A DNA stretch of 64,000 nt from Pseudorasbora parva (lineage: Eukaryota > Chordata > Actinopteri > Cypriniformes > Gobionidae). The stretch spans positions 6,991,233 to 7,055,232 of the forward strand of contig NC_090172.1 in the NCBI RefSeq assembly GCF_024679245.1, written 5' to 3'. The notes under the pieces are model-generated. The model made no database searches, was not told the DNA's origin, and saw only the letters and a list, made by a program, of their open reading frames with translations. This document shows positions 1-12,465 of the stretch, piece by piece; within the stretch, counting starts at the first letter, position 1; every line of letters begins with the position of its first letter. The translations under genes and the position numbers were made by a program.

Positions 1-2212
1 TAGACATCACTTCCGTGAACCCATCACGGAATTTTCGTCGATTCCGTGAAACTACCACGGATTTTTGAGTTAAGGGTCCGTGTTCATTTCACGTAAATCT
101 GTGAGATCAGGTTTGTGTGTGTGTTGTATGTGTGTGATGCATGGTTCGTGGTAATATCCACCAATCAGATGGACCAAGTAACAAAAAAAAAAAATTCCAA
201 TTAAATGTGGGTGGATGGAAGATAAATTGTTTGACCCCGGTGGGCAAATCATTCCAGTTACCCTTTTCCAACATGCTTTTAAAACAATTCTCACATGTAC
301 TGACAGGGGAGTGGAAGCTCATTAAATATGCAAATCTTATCCAATCCTAGCCGCGGGCGTTTACTTCGAAGTCTCCAGTGCGGCACGCCCATCAAAACCG
401 AATATGCAGGAGAGAGTCTCAAATCCAGGGCATAAAATAGTCTTTTACGTATTCATAATAGTGTTTTTGATTGTAAAAATCAGACAAATGTCATAAGTTG
501 ACCTCAGACAATAGTATACTTTTTTTTATTTTTAAAAGCCAGTTCTGCCAGAAAGACTCGGGAGAATAAATACTGTGACAATAATCCATTTATTAACAAT
601 CCAGCAAGCAATAAAGTACTTTGGCATAGGCCCCGTCCGTAGCTCGCAATCAGAGGGTATGGACTCTGCATATCCTGCCTGAAGATGAAGGCAGAGGCGC
701 AGCCAACCCCCCTGTGAGGTATGGAAGGGACCATCCTGGTGGTGGTGGGGTGGAGTAGGGAAGGATTTGACTTGGAGATGGTGGGGAGGATGGCGGTGAA
801 TTGGAGCGTCAGCATCTGCGAACTCAAACATGAGTAAGTACCGATCTTTTATACCCAAGTATTAGAATGTGATTGGATAGATAGAAGTTGAAGTGACATA
901 ACAATTAAGTCTTCCTGGCAGAACTTATGCTAAAGCTTTCATTTCATGACACCTTTAAAAAAGCAAAACTAGTATTATGAAAATAAATTGTATTTCTCTT
1001 ACAGAATGTAGCATTCAACATTACACTGTCCCTGTCAAGGTATTTGAAAAACATCTCAAGGACTCTTGAAGCTTAGACACACACACACACACACACATAA
1101 GCTGAATTATGATCTTTTTTCATCCAGACCCATTGATTCTGTCTGTTCTGGCCAAGGTCATAATTTTAAAGCAACATCTCATGACATTTTAGTCTGTAAC
1201 ACAGACATAAAATACACAAAAATACACAATCACATCCCACAGGAATGAAATAATGAATGCAATGAAAACATAATTGTAAATGCACATGACTAAAACCATT
1301 TAGTAGTTAACTCACAGTCATATGCTACTCATAACCCTACACCAGGGTCACTGAGAACGATGCAGCCAATCAAATATCTTCAGTTGTACAAGCAGGGTCA
1401 CATTAGTGCAAAAACAGACATCATTAATGATTTGTTCTATGATCTATGGATTTAAAACATAGATCCTGCATTCAGCTGCCTCTGGAAAGAACGATCAATG
1501 AGACCTAATTGAATGAAAATAAATTGAGTGCAGTTATACACAAATTAGACATGACATTTATTTTTGAAGATTTTTTTTAAAGCACAATTATAGATTTACT
1601 CATTTTATATAATCTATAATATAAAAAAAAATTAAATGATTAATTAAATCCCGTGAAACCCAGCTGGATAAGACTTCCTGCTACAAACCGCTCTTTCAAT
1701 TCACTTTCTTGCGTTTATGGGTGGGTTTTTGACCTTTACAGTATGTTAGACATACATCACAGAAATGAGAAACCACTGCTAATGCATCAGTGTATTATTA
1801 TCAATGTACGGATCCCTCATTTCTCAATGCTTCCTGCACCGAAGTTAGCACAACAACGTATCCACCGCCAGCCCTTCTGCCAGTGGAGCAGCTGTCAGCT
1901 GCCCAGCGAGAAACCAATGATGTATGATCTTGACAGCGTTGAGGTCTGAACTCACACTCAGAAGTCTGATGCCCATGTACAAATCAGATCTATCTGAAAT
2001 AGTGGGACTGGAGCTTTAAAAAGCACAGCACTTACATATTTTTGCCCTATTGTTGGTTTGATTGCTTCTGGTGCTCTCCTCATTTGTAAGTCGCTTTAGA
2101 TAAAGCGTATGCTAAATAAGTAAATGTAAAAAAGGATGCTAAACTGGATAGTCTTCTAAAGCCATATGGTACTAATGTAGGATTCGTAAACAAAGCGTTC
2201 TTTTTTATTCAA
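1..2212. other. Intergenic, no gene seen
   Basis: Short ORFs only, none with a recognisable domain. A (CA)n microsatellite lies at about 1077-1097. Positions 590-830 are GC-richer and G-rich (GGTGGTGGGG type) and may be an old repeat, but I cannot name it. Confidence 0.6.
2077..2131 (+). repeat. SINE/LINE-type 3' tail fragment
   Basis: The stretch TTGTAAGTCGCTTTAGATAA followed by AGCGTATGCTAAATAAGTAA and a short A-rich end resembles the 3' tail shared by many fish SINEs and their partner LINEs. I see no tRNA-like head upstream, so this is a truncated copy. Named from memory of the motif only. Confidence 0.5.
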
Positions 2213-2221
2213 ATCTTTTTG

Positions 2222-2743
2222 TAGCCTGACAAGCCAGACCCACATCAAGATGTTTGGTCTGGAAACTCACCATTGACAGCTCAATCCGAGGGGCGGGATA
2301 AACGGTTGTCTTTCAAACTCCCTCTGCAAGCGATAGGATAGTGCTACAACCAACCAGAGCAACGAAGGTGAAGCAGAGCTTGTTGATAGATTAAACATTC
2401 ACCGTATCCGGCCGGCAAAACTCTGAACACATCTTCCCTTTTTAAGAATGACTTCAGTGCCGTTCTTTGTCCTTTTCTCAGAGAAAAGCTTAACTCCAAG
2501 TCTTCCAGAGTCGCGGTCAAAGCTGATTCGAAAGACCGCCGCCGTTCGCCAGTTTCTGTGTTTACAAGAAGCACGCAAACGTAACTCGGCCGTCGTCATT
2601 ATGGCCCCGCCCACCGACTCTATACACGATGTGATTGGCCTGGCAAGAGTTAGGCGAATACAGCTCAGAAGGGTATTGAGAGTTGCCAGACGTTGGGCAG
2701 ATTAAATTTGCTGCCGCTAGGGTGCGTCTAGATTTCTAGGCTA
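2222..2743 (-). mobile_element. TAGCCTG-ended element, copy 1, with RecQ-like helicase remnant
   Basis: A 522-bp element starts TAGCCTGACA and ends TTCTAGGCTA, so both tips begin TAGCCT read inward. It is flanked by a perfect 9-bp duplication, ATCTTTTTG at 2213-2221 and 2744-2752. On the minus strand a frame reads LRKGQRTALKSFLKREDVF, then VLPAGYGECLIYQ. This resembles the start of RecQ/DEAD-type helicases (Q-motif-like region plus Walker A), with the expected GKS altered to GEC, so it cannot be an active ATPase. It is non-autonomous. A near-identical copy in the opposite orientation lies at 6309-6828. Confidence 0.8.
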
Positions 2744-2752
2744 ATCTTTTTG

Positions 2753-3080
2753 ATGAATAAATAAATTTGGTAAAACTGAACTCACTGATCCACTTGCTGT
2801 GATTAACAGCTCATGGGAGGAAATGACTATCAGTGAACGACGACTTTTGAAATGTTTCCCACACAAAGCTATCATAGGACTTTAGAATTACCTTAGAATT
2901 AGACTTACCACACAAGTCATACCCATGTGACAAGATTTTAATTTGCATTTTAAATCTTAAAAGTAGGCTATATAATTTTTTTTGGTCCAATTCTCGCTAT
3001 TAACTAACAATAAGATAAAACCCTGCTTTGCCTCAGCATCTGCTTGAGTACATTACATACAAGTTTCAATAGAAATTATA
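2753..3080. other. Intergenic, no gene seen
   Basis: AT-rich spacer. Positions 2985-3050 contain a short piece (CAATTCTCGCTATTAACTA) also seen at 38,532, a dispersed fish repeat. Confidence 0.5.
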
Positions 3081-3084
3081 TTAA

Positions 3085-3444
3085 CCTGCGGTCACTGGCC
3101 CACCGGTGGGCCCATTTGCCACTGCATGTTTAAAACAATTATATCCTATATTTATCCTGATCTAATGTTGACAAACTATATCATTCGAAAGCTTACAAAC
3201 TCAAGATTCGTCCTGTGAAAACCGTTTTGAAATCGGACCTTACGTTACCATGGAAACGTTACACAAAATTATTCTAGCGGGCTCCCCCCCAAGAGGCGTC
3301 ATCATATTTCATATTTATTTAACTACTTTATAATGAAAACATTTTCTAATCTTTACAAAACACATATCGTCGGAAAGGTCTGAGTCTCACGGTTCTATAT
3401 CTACAAACTGTTTTGTAATATTTGGGAAAAAAAAAAAAAAAAAA

Positions 3445-3533
<89 letters not shown>

Positions 3534-3997
3534 TTATTTATTTATTTATTTATTTATTTTATTTTTATTTTTTTGACAGGAAATTGCATTTAAAAAAATC
3601 AATGGAATTTCAATGGCACCCGATGGCTATTTTTGGTACAGCGCCTAAACAAAATCTCATGGGAACTTCAATTTTTGTGATATCAACTTCAAATTTGGAA
3701 AAAAAATTGATTAGACATATGGCTTAGATTTGATAGTCATTTTAGAGTACAAATTATTTTGTAACATATAGTTTTTAATACAGTATATTTGATTTACAGT
3801 AAATGTAAACTTCCATAACTTTTTTATACTTTAATTTTTTGAAGTGATTTCACTTGAGCAATACTCTGCTGACTGTCTTCTTTACAATGATACCAAATGT
3901 ATGTCTATATTCCAAAGCATTCCTGAATTGCAACCATTTAAGTTTGGATAGTGAATTTTCATGTATATTTTCAAAAAGGGGGGTGACAGTTCACAGG
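3085..3997. mobile_element. TTAA-flanked MITE
   Basis: TTAA occurs at 3081-3084 and 3998-4001. Inside it the ends are inverted: CCTGCGGTCACTG on the left, and CCTGTGAACTGTCAC read inward from the right. A TTAA duplication is typical of piggyBac and Kolobok elements. No transposase is left. A poly-A run, a long (TA)n array (about 3448-3528) and a (TTTA)n run occupy its middle and generate the spurious YIYIYI ORF. Confidence 0.65.
3448..3560. repeat. (TA)n then (TTTA)n microsatellite
   Basis: About 80 bp of pure TA dinucleotide continues into TTTA tetranucleotide repeats. It lies inside the TTAA MITE. Confidence 0.95.
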
Positions 3998-4003
3998 TTA
4001 ATG

Positions 4004-4450
4004 TAGCCTGGACGCCAGTCAAACTTAGCCCCGCCCACAACATTTGAGTTTTGGAAGTTCGGTTTAAGACCTTGAAATTGTCAGGGCGGGACTTATACGA
4101 TGATGGACAGATGATAAAAAGTAACGTAAGCATTTACGTCACCAACGAGCGCTTGTGTTTAATTTGTTTACTAAATGGAGAACTTTTTCGTAGCCTATAT
4201 GCATTCAGCTTTACTATTTCTATCAAAAACTATGATCGTGTTGGTAAGTACTCTGTGTATCCTTATTTTTTGATTTTTTTACAGCACAGGCAAAGATTGT
4301 TTACACTCATCTTCCCCTTCTACTTCTTCCAGAATATGAAATTTCCAACTTCAGGAATCGTGATTCTGAGCTTGTTGCATTCAAGTGCTTTGTTGTCCGG
4401 AATCAACAAGAATCATGGAGGACACCAGGTTCATTTTTGCCTATTTTTTG
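4004..4450 (+). mobile_element. TAGCCTGG-ended element, partial copy
   Basis: It begins TAGCCTGGACGCCAGTCAAA and continues with a CCCCGCCC block, then AACGTAAGCATTTACGTCA and GGTAAGTACTCTGTGTATCC. The same order occurs at 11,415-11,690 and, inverted, at 41,510-41,807. The right terminus was not found, so the end given is approximate. It starts two bases after the TTAA of the preceding MITE. Confidence 0.6.
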
Positions 4451-6299
4451 GGAAAATCTTATTAAAAACAACATTATATGTAGTGTCACGTGCACTGACA
4501 ACCATAAACATTTACAATGCTATCCAGATTTCTGCCATTTTCTGCAGATTCTTTAATTTCTGTATAAAACATACAGTATGCCTCAAATGATTACTCGTAT
4601 ATGCAAGTATGCACTAGTAATGACAAGACAAGGCGATCTCGCTGTTTTTGGAGGGGGGCAAATGCTAAATCATACCTAATATAACAGTAGTTCTAGACTT
4701 TGTTTAATGTTTATGACATGCCCATCTCTGGATTTTCTGTATCAAAATTATTTCCGAACTTCCCAGTGGCAAACACGACACCAGAGGCCTGTTGCCTGAA
4801 GCTAGCTGAATAAACTCTGAGTTTCAGAGTAGATTTAGAGTTGACAGATCCAGATAAATCCAACCTGGTTTAGATCAAGTTCAACGCTCTCTCAAAGCTT
4901 GGTAGGCCTATAAACGTTCTCTGTCAGCTCAGGTTTAAGCCACAGTTTGTGATTAAACTACCTGAAAGTGTAACGGGCACAATTCACTTCTATTCTGAAG
5001 ATTGAGAGATCGCTTCGAAAATGATCATGAAATTAAATGCATTTACAAAGGAGGAATAAACATGCTGCTAGAGCGAAAGTTTGAGAAGACAGCTGAAATA
5101 ATATCTAACTATATCAAATGAATCAAAGAAATAAGACTAATAGTTACAGGTTTACAAAGAGCTCAAATGAATACACATTGTTTAAAAGAATTATGAATAG
5201 ATATTTTTATTCATATTTGGCTACTTGTCAAATAATATAATAATTATATGAATATTCAAATTAAAATTAATTATAATTAATATAATATAAGTATGAGTAT
5301 GAGTATGAGTATGACGACCTCAGACTAACATTAAAGTACACTGTTATTCAAAAGTTTTTGAGCAGTACGATTTTTAATATTTTTAGAAGAAGTCTCTTAC
5401 CAGTGCTGCATTTATTTTAAAAATAAATACAAAATGTAAAATAACTTTTGTCTATTTGAATATATTTCGCAGGTATTTTATTTCTGTGATGCAAAGCTGA
5501 ATTTTTTATCATCATTATTCCAGTCTTTAGAGTCACATGATCCTTCAGAAATCATACTTACATGAGGGTTTGCTGCTCAAGTAACATTTATGATTATTAT
5601 CAGTGTTGAAAACAGTTGTCAACAATTTCTTTAGGTTTCTTAGATGAATAGAAAGTTCAAAAGTGTCAAAGAACATTACATTCAGTAAACAATTAAGTAT
5701 ATTATTACGCTAAAATGCACTTCTTTTTTCACACGGGTATCGATCAATTATGAAACTTTGACATATTTTGAAGCTTGAAAGCTTTAGTCCCCATTCACCA
5801 GACAACATGGGACAGGGCAGTATTTTGTTCTTTTTTCTGTCTCTGGATGAAATGGCATGAATCCAACAGGGAGAAGAATACTACAGTTTTTTATTTTATT
5901 TAATCAATATCCCAGAGATCCCTTCATTCAGCCGGTGCAGTGCGCTCGAAATCTCTTCGCTGATAGTTTTGACACTTCATAACAAGCCACAAGAGAGCTC
6001 AGTGTAAAGTTTCAATCAGCCTTTTGATGCTAATGCATTCATGAAATTGTGCTATTTCAGGCTTTCATTTTCTGCTTTAATTTTTTTTCTTTTTTTTTGC
6101 CAACATGTGAGATTTTGCCACATTTGCTTTTGTACACACTCAAGGCCACTCGCCTGACGTCAATCTTGCTGTCACAAAATCAGAACAGAATGCGTCTGAA
6201 CACTGAAATGACTTCAGTCAGCTTCATGGAGCATACATAACAGACAACACAAAACTAACGACTGACGTAACGACTGCTTAAGCTGCACGTAGAAAAGTG
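4451..6299. other. Intergenic, no gene seen
   Basis: AT-rich. Positions 4790-4980 resemble a dispersed fish repeat (AAACTCTGAGTTTCAGAGTA then AACCTGGTTTAGATCAAG). No coding signal that I trust. Confidence 0.5.
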
Positions 6300-6308
6300 T
6301 CATCAAGC

Positions 6309-6828
6309 TAGCCTAGAAATTTAGACCCACCCTAGCGGCAGAAAATCGAATCTGCCCGCGAGTGTCGTCTAGGCACTCTCAATACCCTTCTTAGCTGTAT
6401 TCCCCTAACTCTTGCCGGGCCAATCTCATCGTGTATAGAGTCGGTGGGCGGGGCCATAATGACGACGGCTGAGTTGCGTTTGCGTGCTTCTAGTAAACAC
6501 AGAAACTGGCGAACGCCGGTCTTTCGAATCAGCTTTGACCGCAACTCTGGAAGACTTGGAGTTAAGCTTTTCTCTGAGAAAAGAACAAAGAACGGCACTG
6601 AAGTCATTCTTAAAAAAGGGAAGATGTGTTCAGAGTTTTGCTGACCGGATACGGCGAATGTTTAATCTATCAACAAGCTCTGCTTCACCTCCGTTGCTCT
6701 GGTTGGTGTAGCGCTATCGCGTGCAGAGGGAGTTTGAAAGACAACCGTTTATCCGCCCCTCGGATTGAGATTGTCTATGGTGAGTTACCAGACCAAACAT
6801 CTTGATGTGGGTCTGGCTTGTCAGGTTA
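6309..6828 (+). mobile_element. TAGCCTG-ended element, copy 2, with RecQ-like helicase remnant
   Basis: A 520-bp inverted counterpart of the copy at 2222-2743. The flanking 9-mers are TCATCAAGC (6300-6308) and TCACCAAGC (6829-6837), 8 of 9 matching. The plus-strand frame reads TLEDLELSFSLRKEQRTALK, then KSFLKKGRCVQSFADRI; relative to copy 1 a frame slip falls just before the Walker A region. It is non-functional as an enzyme. Confidence 0.78.
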
Positions 6829-6837
6829 TCACCAAGC

Positions 6838-9553
6838 AAAAGGTTTTGTTTTATTTTCTTTCCTTTGGCGTCACTATATGTCCTTTTTTCTTTCTTGGGT
6901 TGTTGTTCAATTCTTGTTACTTATTTTCCTATTAATTATTATTGTGAACTTTGTTTATTTGGTATTTACTTATATACGGTTGTACAATAAATCACTGTTT
7001 CTTCCGTTATCTTCGTTGTTGCGTTTATCTCTGGTCACCTGGCACTATCAGTTGTCACAACCTCAATGTTACTTATCATTCTGCTCTTTAATAAGATCAG
7101 GAATCGTAACAATCCCTTTTAGCTTATCTTTGCGTCATCACATCACAACACATAAAGAAGGTGTCCCGGCTATTAGGCTATATTGTGTGTGATGATGTTG
7201 GAGGTGGAGATTTATAGGCTTTCCTCACAGCACTTGATATAATTAAACTTCTCAATTTGACGACGGATCCAGAAAGGTTCAAATGACAATCACCAGTGAC
7301 AAGATTTATCCGTTGTAAAATGCAAAAGACTACAAGTGCACATTCAATAAAATTAGCACATTTCTTTATACAGTAGTATTTTTATCACATGATAGATGCA
7401 ACCCAAAATATTTGCGAAACACATAAGAGCAAGAATACAATAGAGGACACCTCAGTATTCATCGCACAGCCTGCTCCGCTCAATCAATAGCAGAGGTTAT
7501 GCTTCAGCTATAATATGTAGTCTGTACCAGTATTGATCCAGCACTGCTTCACAACCCATGCAGCATTGCCGTCTGGTGGCCCATACTCATTGTGTCAGAG
7601 GTAACATAGGTGCTTTTTACTAAATGATGAAATGAATGCAAATGTTTGCAGATGTATTTTTGCAACTTGGCAACTTTCCAACAATTATGTATCACACTGG
7701 TTCTGTGCAACTCCAAACACAATGTAAAAAACTTTTTTATGAGTTATTGTTTTCAATAAAACTTTGCATTACGGTAAAAAAAAAAAAAAGCAAAACTGCA
7801 TGCTTTTTGCGGGAGAGCATTGTTTTGGCTCTGTGTGTCTTTGTGGATTGATATGGTTATCACTGCTCATGAAACATTCACTACTAGGCTTAAAGGGAAA
7901 TGCAGAGGATAGTGCAAAACAAAACACCGGCCACAAATAAAAAGACTAAAACGAGAATTTTTACCAGAAGCCAGGGATTAGTTTATAAAGTTAAAAATAT
8001 GTTTTTTTGTACAAAGAATGCAAGGCCTTTATTAACCCTATAGAACCGTATGGATTACTCTTATGATGGATGGATGCACTTTTTTGGGCTTCAGAAATGG
8101 TTTAAATATAACTCTGATTATGTTTGGCTGAAAGAAGAAAGTCATATACACCAATGGCTCGATAAAAACACCATCTCTGTCTCAATTTTACTTTCACATA
8201 ACATTTCAAATCCGCCAAAGTTTTTGCTATCTCCGAAACATTAGCCACACTAATGTTGATTCTTGTTTTATTACAAGCTCTGTCACATTCCCTTTTTGCC
8301 AGTAGAGGTTGGCGATTTAGCTGCTCCCTGTCAACCTTTCTCGCTCGTTGTGACGACTAACCTCTGCCACTCCCACACCAGACACACGTTAAAGTAGCCA
8401 GAGAAACTTTTCTCTAAGTACAGATACAACAAGCCACTAATGGTAGAGTGATATATGTACTCAATTTCATACAAAAATAAAAATAAAAAAATACATTGAT
8501 TAAACTTTTATCAATTCATTTTGAACAAAAATGTTACATTAATTAGTTTGTTTACTAAACACAACATGTCTCACTCAACCAATAAATTCTTGTCAAGTCA
8601 ATCACATATTCAGCAAATTAGGATTTAGAAATGCAAAAAAAAAAAAAAAAATGCATTTTAATTGGTGTTGTATTAAAAAACATTTTAATACAACACCATT
8701 ACATTCAATAATTTTATATAACACAAACCTCAATTAATAAGCAAAAATATTAGCTCATAACAGCACCAAAAAACATATTTCAAATATACAGTGATGGCAG
8801 CATCAACAGCATAATAACAAATGCAGCAAACAGCAAAAGAATAAGCCTAGAACACCAACTGCATAAATTAGTCATGCAGCAATGCATGGTGGGGGCTCGC
8901 AAATCAGCAACATTATTCAATACGAGCTTGCTTGTTCAGACAACTAGGAGCTGTGAAATATTGTTGGTCCAGTGTGTGATTCGAAGTAATTAATTCCTTA
9001 GTATCTGGGATTCAATAACCCCTGTACGCTCGATAAACCACACAGATTACTGAAGATGAGCTCATTTAGAATATAAGTGCATATGCAGTTGTGTGTCCAG
9101 TGTGTTCATCTCACAACAACCTATTGAGTCAACACGCTGTGAACCCTTGGCATACCAGAGTCAACAATAGTTTGTAAATACCGTATGAATAGTTTGTAAT
9201 ATGTTAATAGAAATTATTTTTTTACAAATCAAACCAACGTCAATGCACTCCTTTAGCAGCATTTTTTAATATACCCTGTATATCCTTGTAAAAGTAGTAA
9301 GAAGTAGGGTCTACACTTTAGCATACATAAAACGTAGGCTACTTATAACAAATTATATTTATATTTAAGTGCAAATTGAGCGCAAATTATTTTTGGAGAG
9401 TTAATTTAATGTTATTTTCAATTAAACGACAATGTATTATAGTTTGCATTTATATTAAATGCAACTGGTTACTTAAATAGGTCTTAAGTACACCAAATTT
9501 CATAATTACGTGTTCTGCCACATTTGTGGTAAACTAAAATTTCCCTCAGGTCA
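6838..9553. other. Intergenic, no gene seen
   Basis: AT-rich sequence with poly-A runs. Positions 8034-8110 carry a fragment (CCGTATGGATTACT, then CACTTTTTTGGGCTTCA) also present at 23,850-23,895, part of the GTTCACCC-type MITE family. No gene recognised. Confidence 0.5.
8663..8698. repeat. Perfect 16-bp hairpin
   Basis: TGGTGTTGTATTAAAA pairs without mismatch with TTTTAATACAACACCA across a 4-base AACA loop. The stem is too short for a typical animal pre-miRNA. Confidence 0.85.
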
Positions 9554-9561
9554 TTTTGACA

Positions 9562-10808
9562 CAGTAGCGCGGGAAGGGGGGTGCTGTGGGGGCTGCAGCC
9601 CCCCTCGTTATAGCATCAGCCCCCCTGGTGGGGGGCTGTGGACTAAAATTATATTGTATTTAAAACATGAAATGAAATAAAATAAATTAAAATAGACTGA
9701 CATAACATACTGTGTTTTAATGGGATTAAAATAATGGGCCGTGGATAAGATATAAACTAATTAATAATTATTTTAATAATTCCTCAGGAAGTGCTTTCGT
9801 CACCATCATGTCACCTCGCTCACTCTCGTTTGGTCATGGTTAGCAATAAGCAGCAGAAACGTATTTGTAGACTTTTTTTGAGTAACGTTACTACTAACAC
9901 GGTTAAGAAAAGTAAAATTGGGAAATCTTCTCAAATAAAGGATGTAAACAACAACGACGCTGACCTTGACACCGACACAAACTCTGTTCAGACATCCGCG
10001 AGGTTTGTGAGCTGGACGTTAACATGTAGCCTACTCTCACCAGTCTGCTGAGGTCGGGACACATGATATTTTACAAACGTGATTATGAATCATTATTTCT
10101 CCAAATATGCGCTGATGGACTAAAAGCCCTGGCAGATGCTGGATATTGTATGTAGCCTATGAACACAAATAAAAAGAATGCTTTATGAGTGATGATTAAC
10201 GTGTGTCTGTGTATGATCCATGGGCGTCGGAACCATTGTGTGTCGTGAGGACAAGACTCACCCACTTTTAAAGACCAATGATATAGGACGCTCTCACTTT
10301 TATCGTCACTAATTCAACACATCTGTTTGCCTACCCCTAACCGAGAAAAACGTATTAGGTGTTTGACTCTTTTTTTCCCACTTTTCTAATATTTTCTCAA
10401 TTTTTATTGAAAATAAATGCCTTTCTGATCTGTGATGTGAAAAGGGAGTAGAGCGAGTTCGGTAAAAGACAGGGCAAATAACTCAGTGATTTCCGTAATT
10501 TTGTCTGGCCAATCAATCGTTTAGTAAACTGCAGTAGCCTATATTTGTATCTAACGCTACTCCAGCAAAAACAAATTCTGAGACCACCCACAGTTTTGCT
10601 TCCGACACCCATGGTATGATCGCGTTTTAACAAGTAATTAATTTTAAACAACAATAATCTGGGGCGGTGGGTCCGTCTGTGCTCTTTGACGGTAAAGGGG
10701 GGTTCTACTACAACACCTGTCTGGTCGCCACCGACAACATAATGACGTCACACATTTTCCGACCCAACTTTCAGCCCCCCCGGAATTGAACAACTTCCAG
10801 CGCGCCTG
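9562..10808 (+). mobile_element. hAT element with N-terminal transposase remnant
   Basis: A 1,247-bp element flanked by an exact 8-bp duplication, TTTTGACA at 9554-9561 and 10809-10816. The ends are imperfect inverted repeats: CAGTAGCGCGGGAAG on the left and CAGGCGCGCTGGAAG read inward from the right. A plus-strand frame (in-frame ATG at 9836, open to 10051) reads MVSNKQQKRICRLFL, then KKSKIGKSSQ. It resembles the N-terminal start of hAT/ZMYM-like transposases, with later domains missing. The 8-bp duplication and CAG tips fit the hAT superfamily. Confidence 0.75.
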
Positions 10809-10894
10809 TTTTGACATAAAAAAAAAAAATAGTAATAAAATTGAGAGTTCATCTTAGTGGTCCAAGACCCTAGGACTTTTATTGCACTTGAATC

Positions 10895-11308
10895 ATGATG
10901 ACTCACCTTAATGTCGTTCCACACCCATAAGACCTCCGACCATCTTCAGAACACAGTTTAAGATATTTTATATTTAGTCCGAGAGTGTATCCAAGTGTAT
11001 GCACACTATACTGTCCATGTCCAGACAGGGAATAAAAACATCATCAAAGTAGTCCATATGAGACATCAGTTAGTTAATTAGAATCTCTTGACGCATCGAA
11101 AATACATTTTGGTCCAAAAATAACAAAAACTATGACTTTATTCAGCATTGTCTTCTCTTCTGTGTTTGTTTTCAAACCTCAAATAAAGATTCAAACGGTT
11201 ATGAATCAGCGCATTGATCCGAATCACGAAACAGAGGTCTTACGGGTGTGGAACGACATTAGGGGAGTCATTAATGACATCAATTTCATTTTTGGGTGAA
11301 CTAACCCT
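10895..11308. mobile_element. GTTCACCC-type MITE, left-truncated
   Basis: The right end reads CATTTTTGGGTGAACTAACC followed by CTTTAA, with TTAA at 11309-11312. Inside, AATGTCGTTCCACACCCATA near the left and its inverted form GTGTGGAACGACATT near the right show the palindromic layout of this cyprinid family. The left AAAGGG tip is missing. Confidence 0.6.
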
Positions 11309-11414
11309 TTAAGTACATAGAAAAACCTACAAATGCTCAAAATTCAAAATAAAAATGCAAACACTACCAAAAAATAATGTCTACAAACATGTGCATCTGA
11401 ATGCATATGTAACC

Positions 11415-12005
11415 TTGCCTAGATGGAGCTCAGGCGGTTCGGTCTGGACTCAATCCATAGAGGAGTGATTATGCCCAAACAGAAACTGTTCGGACCAATG
11501 AAATCATCAGGGCGGGCTTTAGACGATGACGGACAGATGATCAACAGTAACGTAATCATGCACGTCATCAAAGGGGCTTGGATTATATTTGTTCGCATCC
11601 TAAACGGAGAGCTCGTTTGTATATGCATTCACCTTCACTATTTCTCTCTGAAATGATGATCATGTTGGTAAGTACTCTGTGTATCATTAAATTATTATTA
11701 TTTTTTTACAACACCGGCAAAGATCGTTAATTCCAGCGGGACAGGGTTGCCAAGTTTTTACAACCAAACCCACCAACTACTAGCCCTAAACAATAGCCTC
11801 TCGAGGTGGTTCTCCCAAAATAAATGGCGTTTGGGGGGTAAAATGTGTGTTATTTTGACAAGGTTGCCTGCTAAAATTCGCATTCATGGGTCTATATATC
11901 ACATAGTCGCTTCAATAAGCGAACATGGAAAACAACCCGCGGAAAAAAACAAGTCCGTTGCGCGGACTTGGCAACACAGTGCAGTTGAGTTCTGTTGACA
12001 TTTGA
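11415..12005 (+). mobile_element. TAGCCTG-family element, internal portion
   Basis: It matches, in reverse orientation, the part of the copy at 41,160-41,760: GACTCAATCCATAGAGGAGT, GATGACGGACAGATGATCAA, GGTAAGTACTCTGTGTATC and TTGGCAACACAGTGCAGTTG. Termini with TAGCCTG are eroded or lost, so the limits are approximate. Confidence 0.6.
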
Positions 12006-12064
12006 CGACTAACGTAATGCGTCTCTTTAGGTCAGAGGAGTGAGGTTTACTTGCACAGTGACTA

Positions 12065-12465
12065 CACTGTAAAAAAATATTTTTAAAAAAGTTACATGGT
12101 TGCCTTAAAATTTTGAGTTCATTGAAATTAAAATGAATATTTTAGTTAATACAATTACATTTTTTTGAGATTCGACAACCTTTATTAAAAAATTAATAAA
12201 AGATTTTGTAAGCATATTGGGTAATTGTGTGTGTTTTATTTCTGATGACACAGTGAAACATGCCAAATAGTGCTATTTTAATGATTTATCAATTTTTTAT
12301 GTGGTTCAGATACAATAATATTTTGAGTTTCTATTTATTAAACAAATTTCCTTCATTGTATCAACTCAAATTTTTAATTTCAATAAACTCCAAATTTTAA
12401 TGCAACCAGGTTACTATACTTTTTTAAGTTAAACCAACAAAAAACAACCAATTTTTTTTACAGTG
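12065..12465. mobile_element. CACTGTAAAA MITE
   Basis: A 401-bp AT-rich element starting CACTGTAAAAAAATA and ending TTTTTTTTACAGTG, so the tips are inverted, with TA on both sides. No coding content. The short, simple TIR lowers certainty about the class. Confidence 0.6.

Noticed and set aside
504..858. Minus ORFs of 107-108 residues
   Set aside because: Two overlapping frames with no domain and no splice or codon evidence.
3422..3727. Plus ORF of 101 residues with long YIYIYI run
   Set aside because: It is translation of poly-A and (TA)n/(TTTA)n microsatellite.
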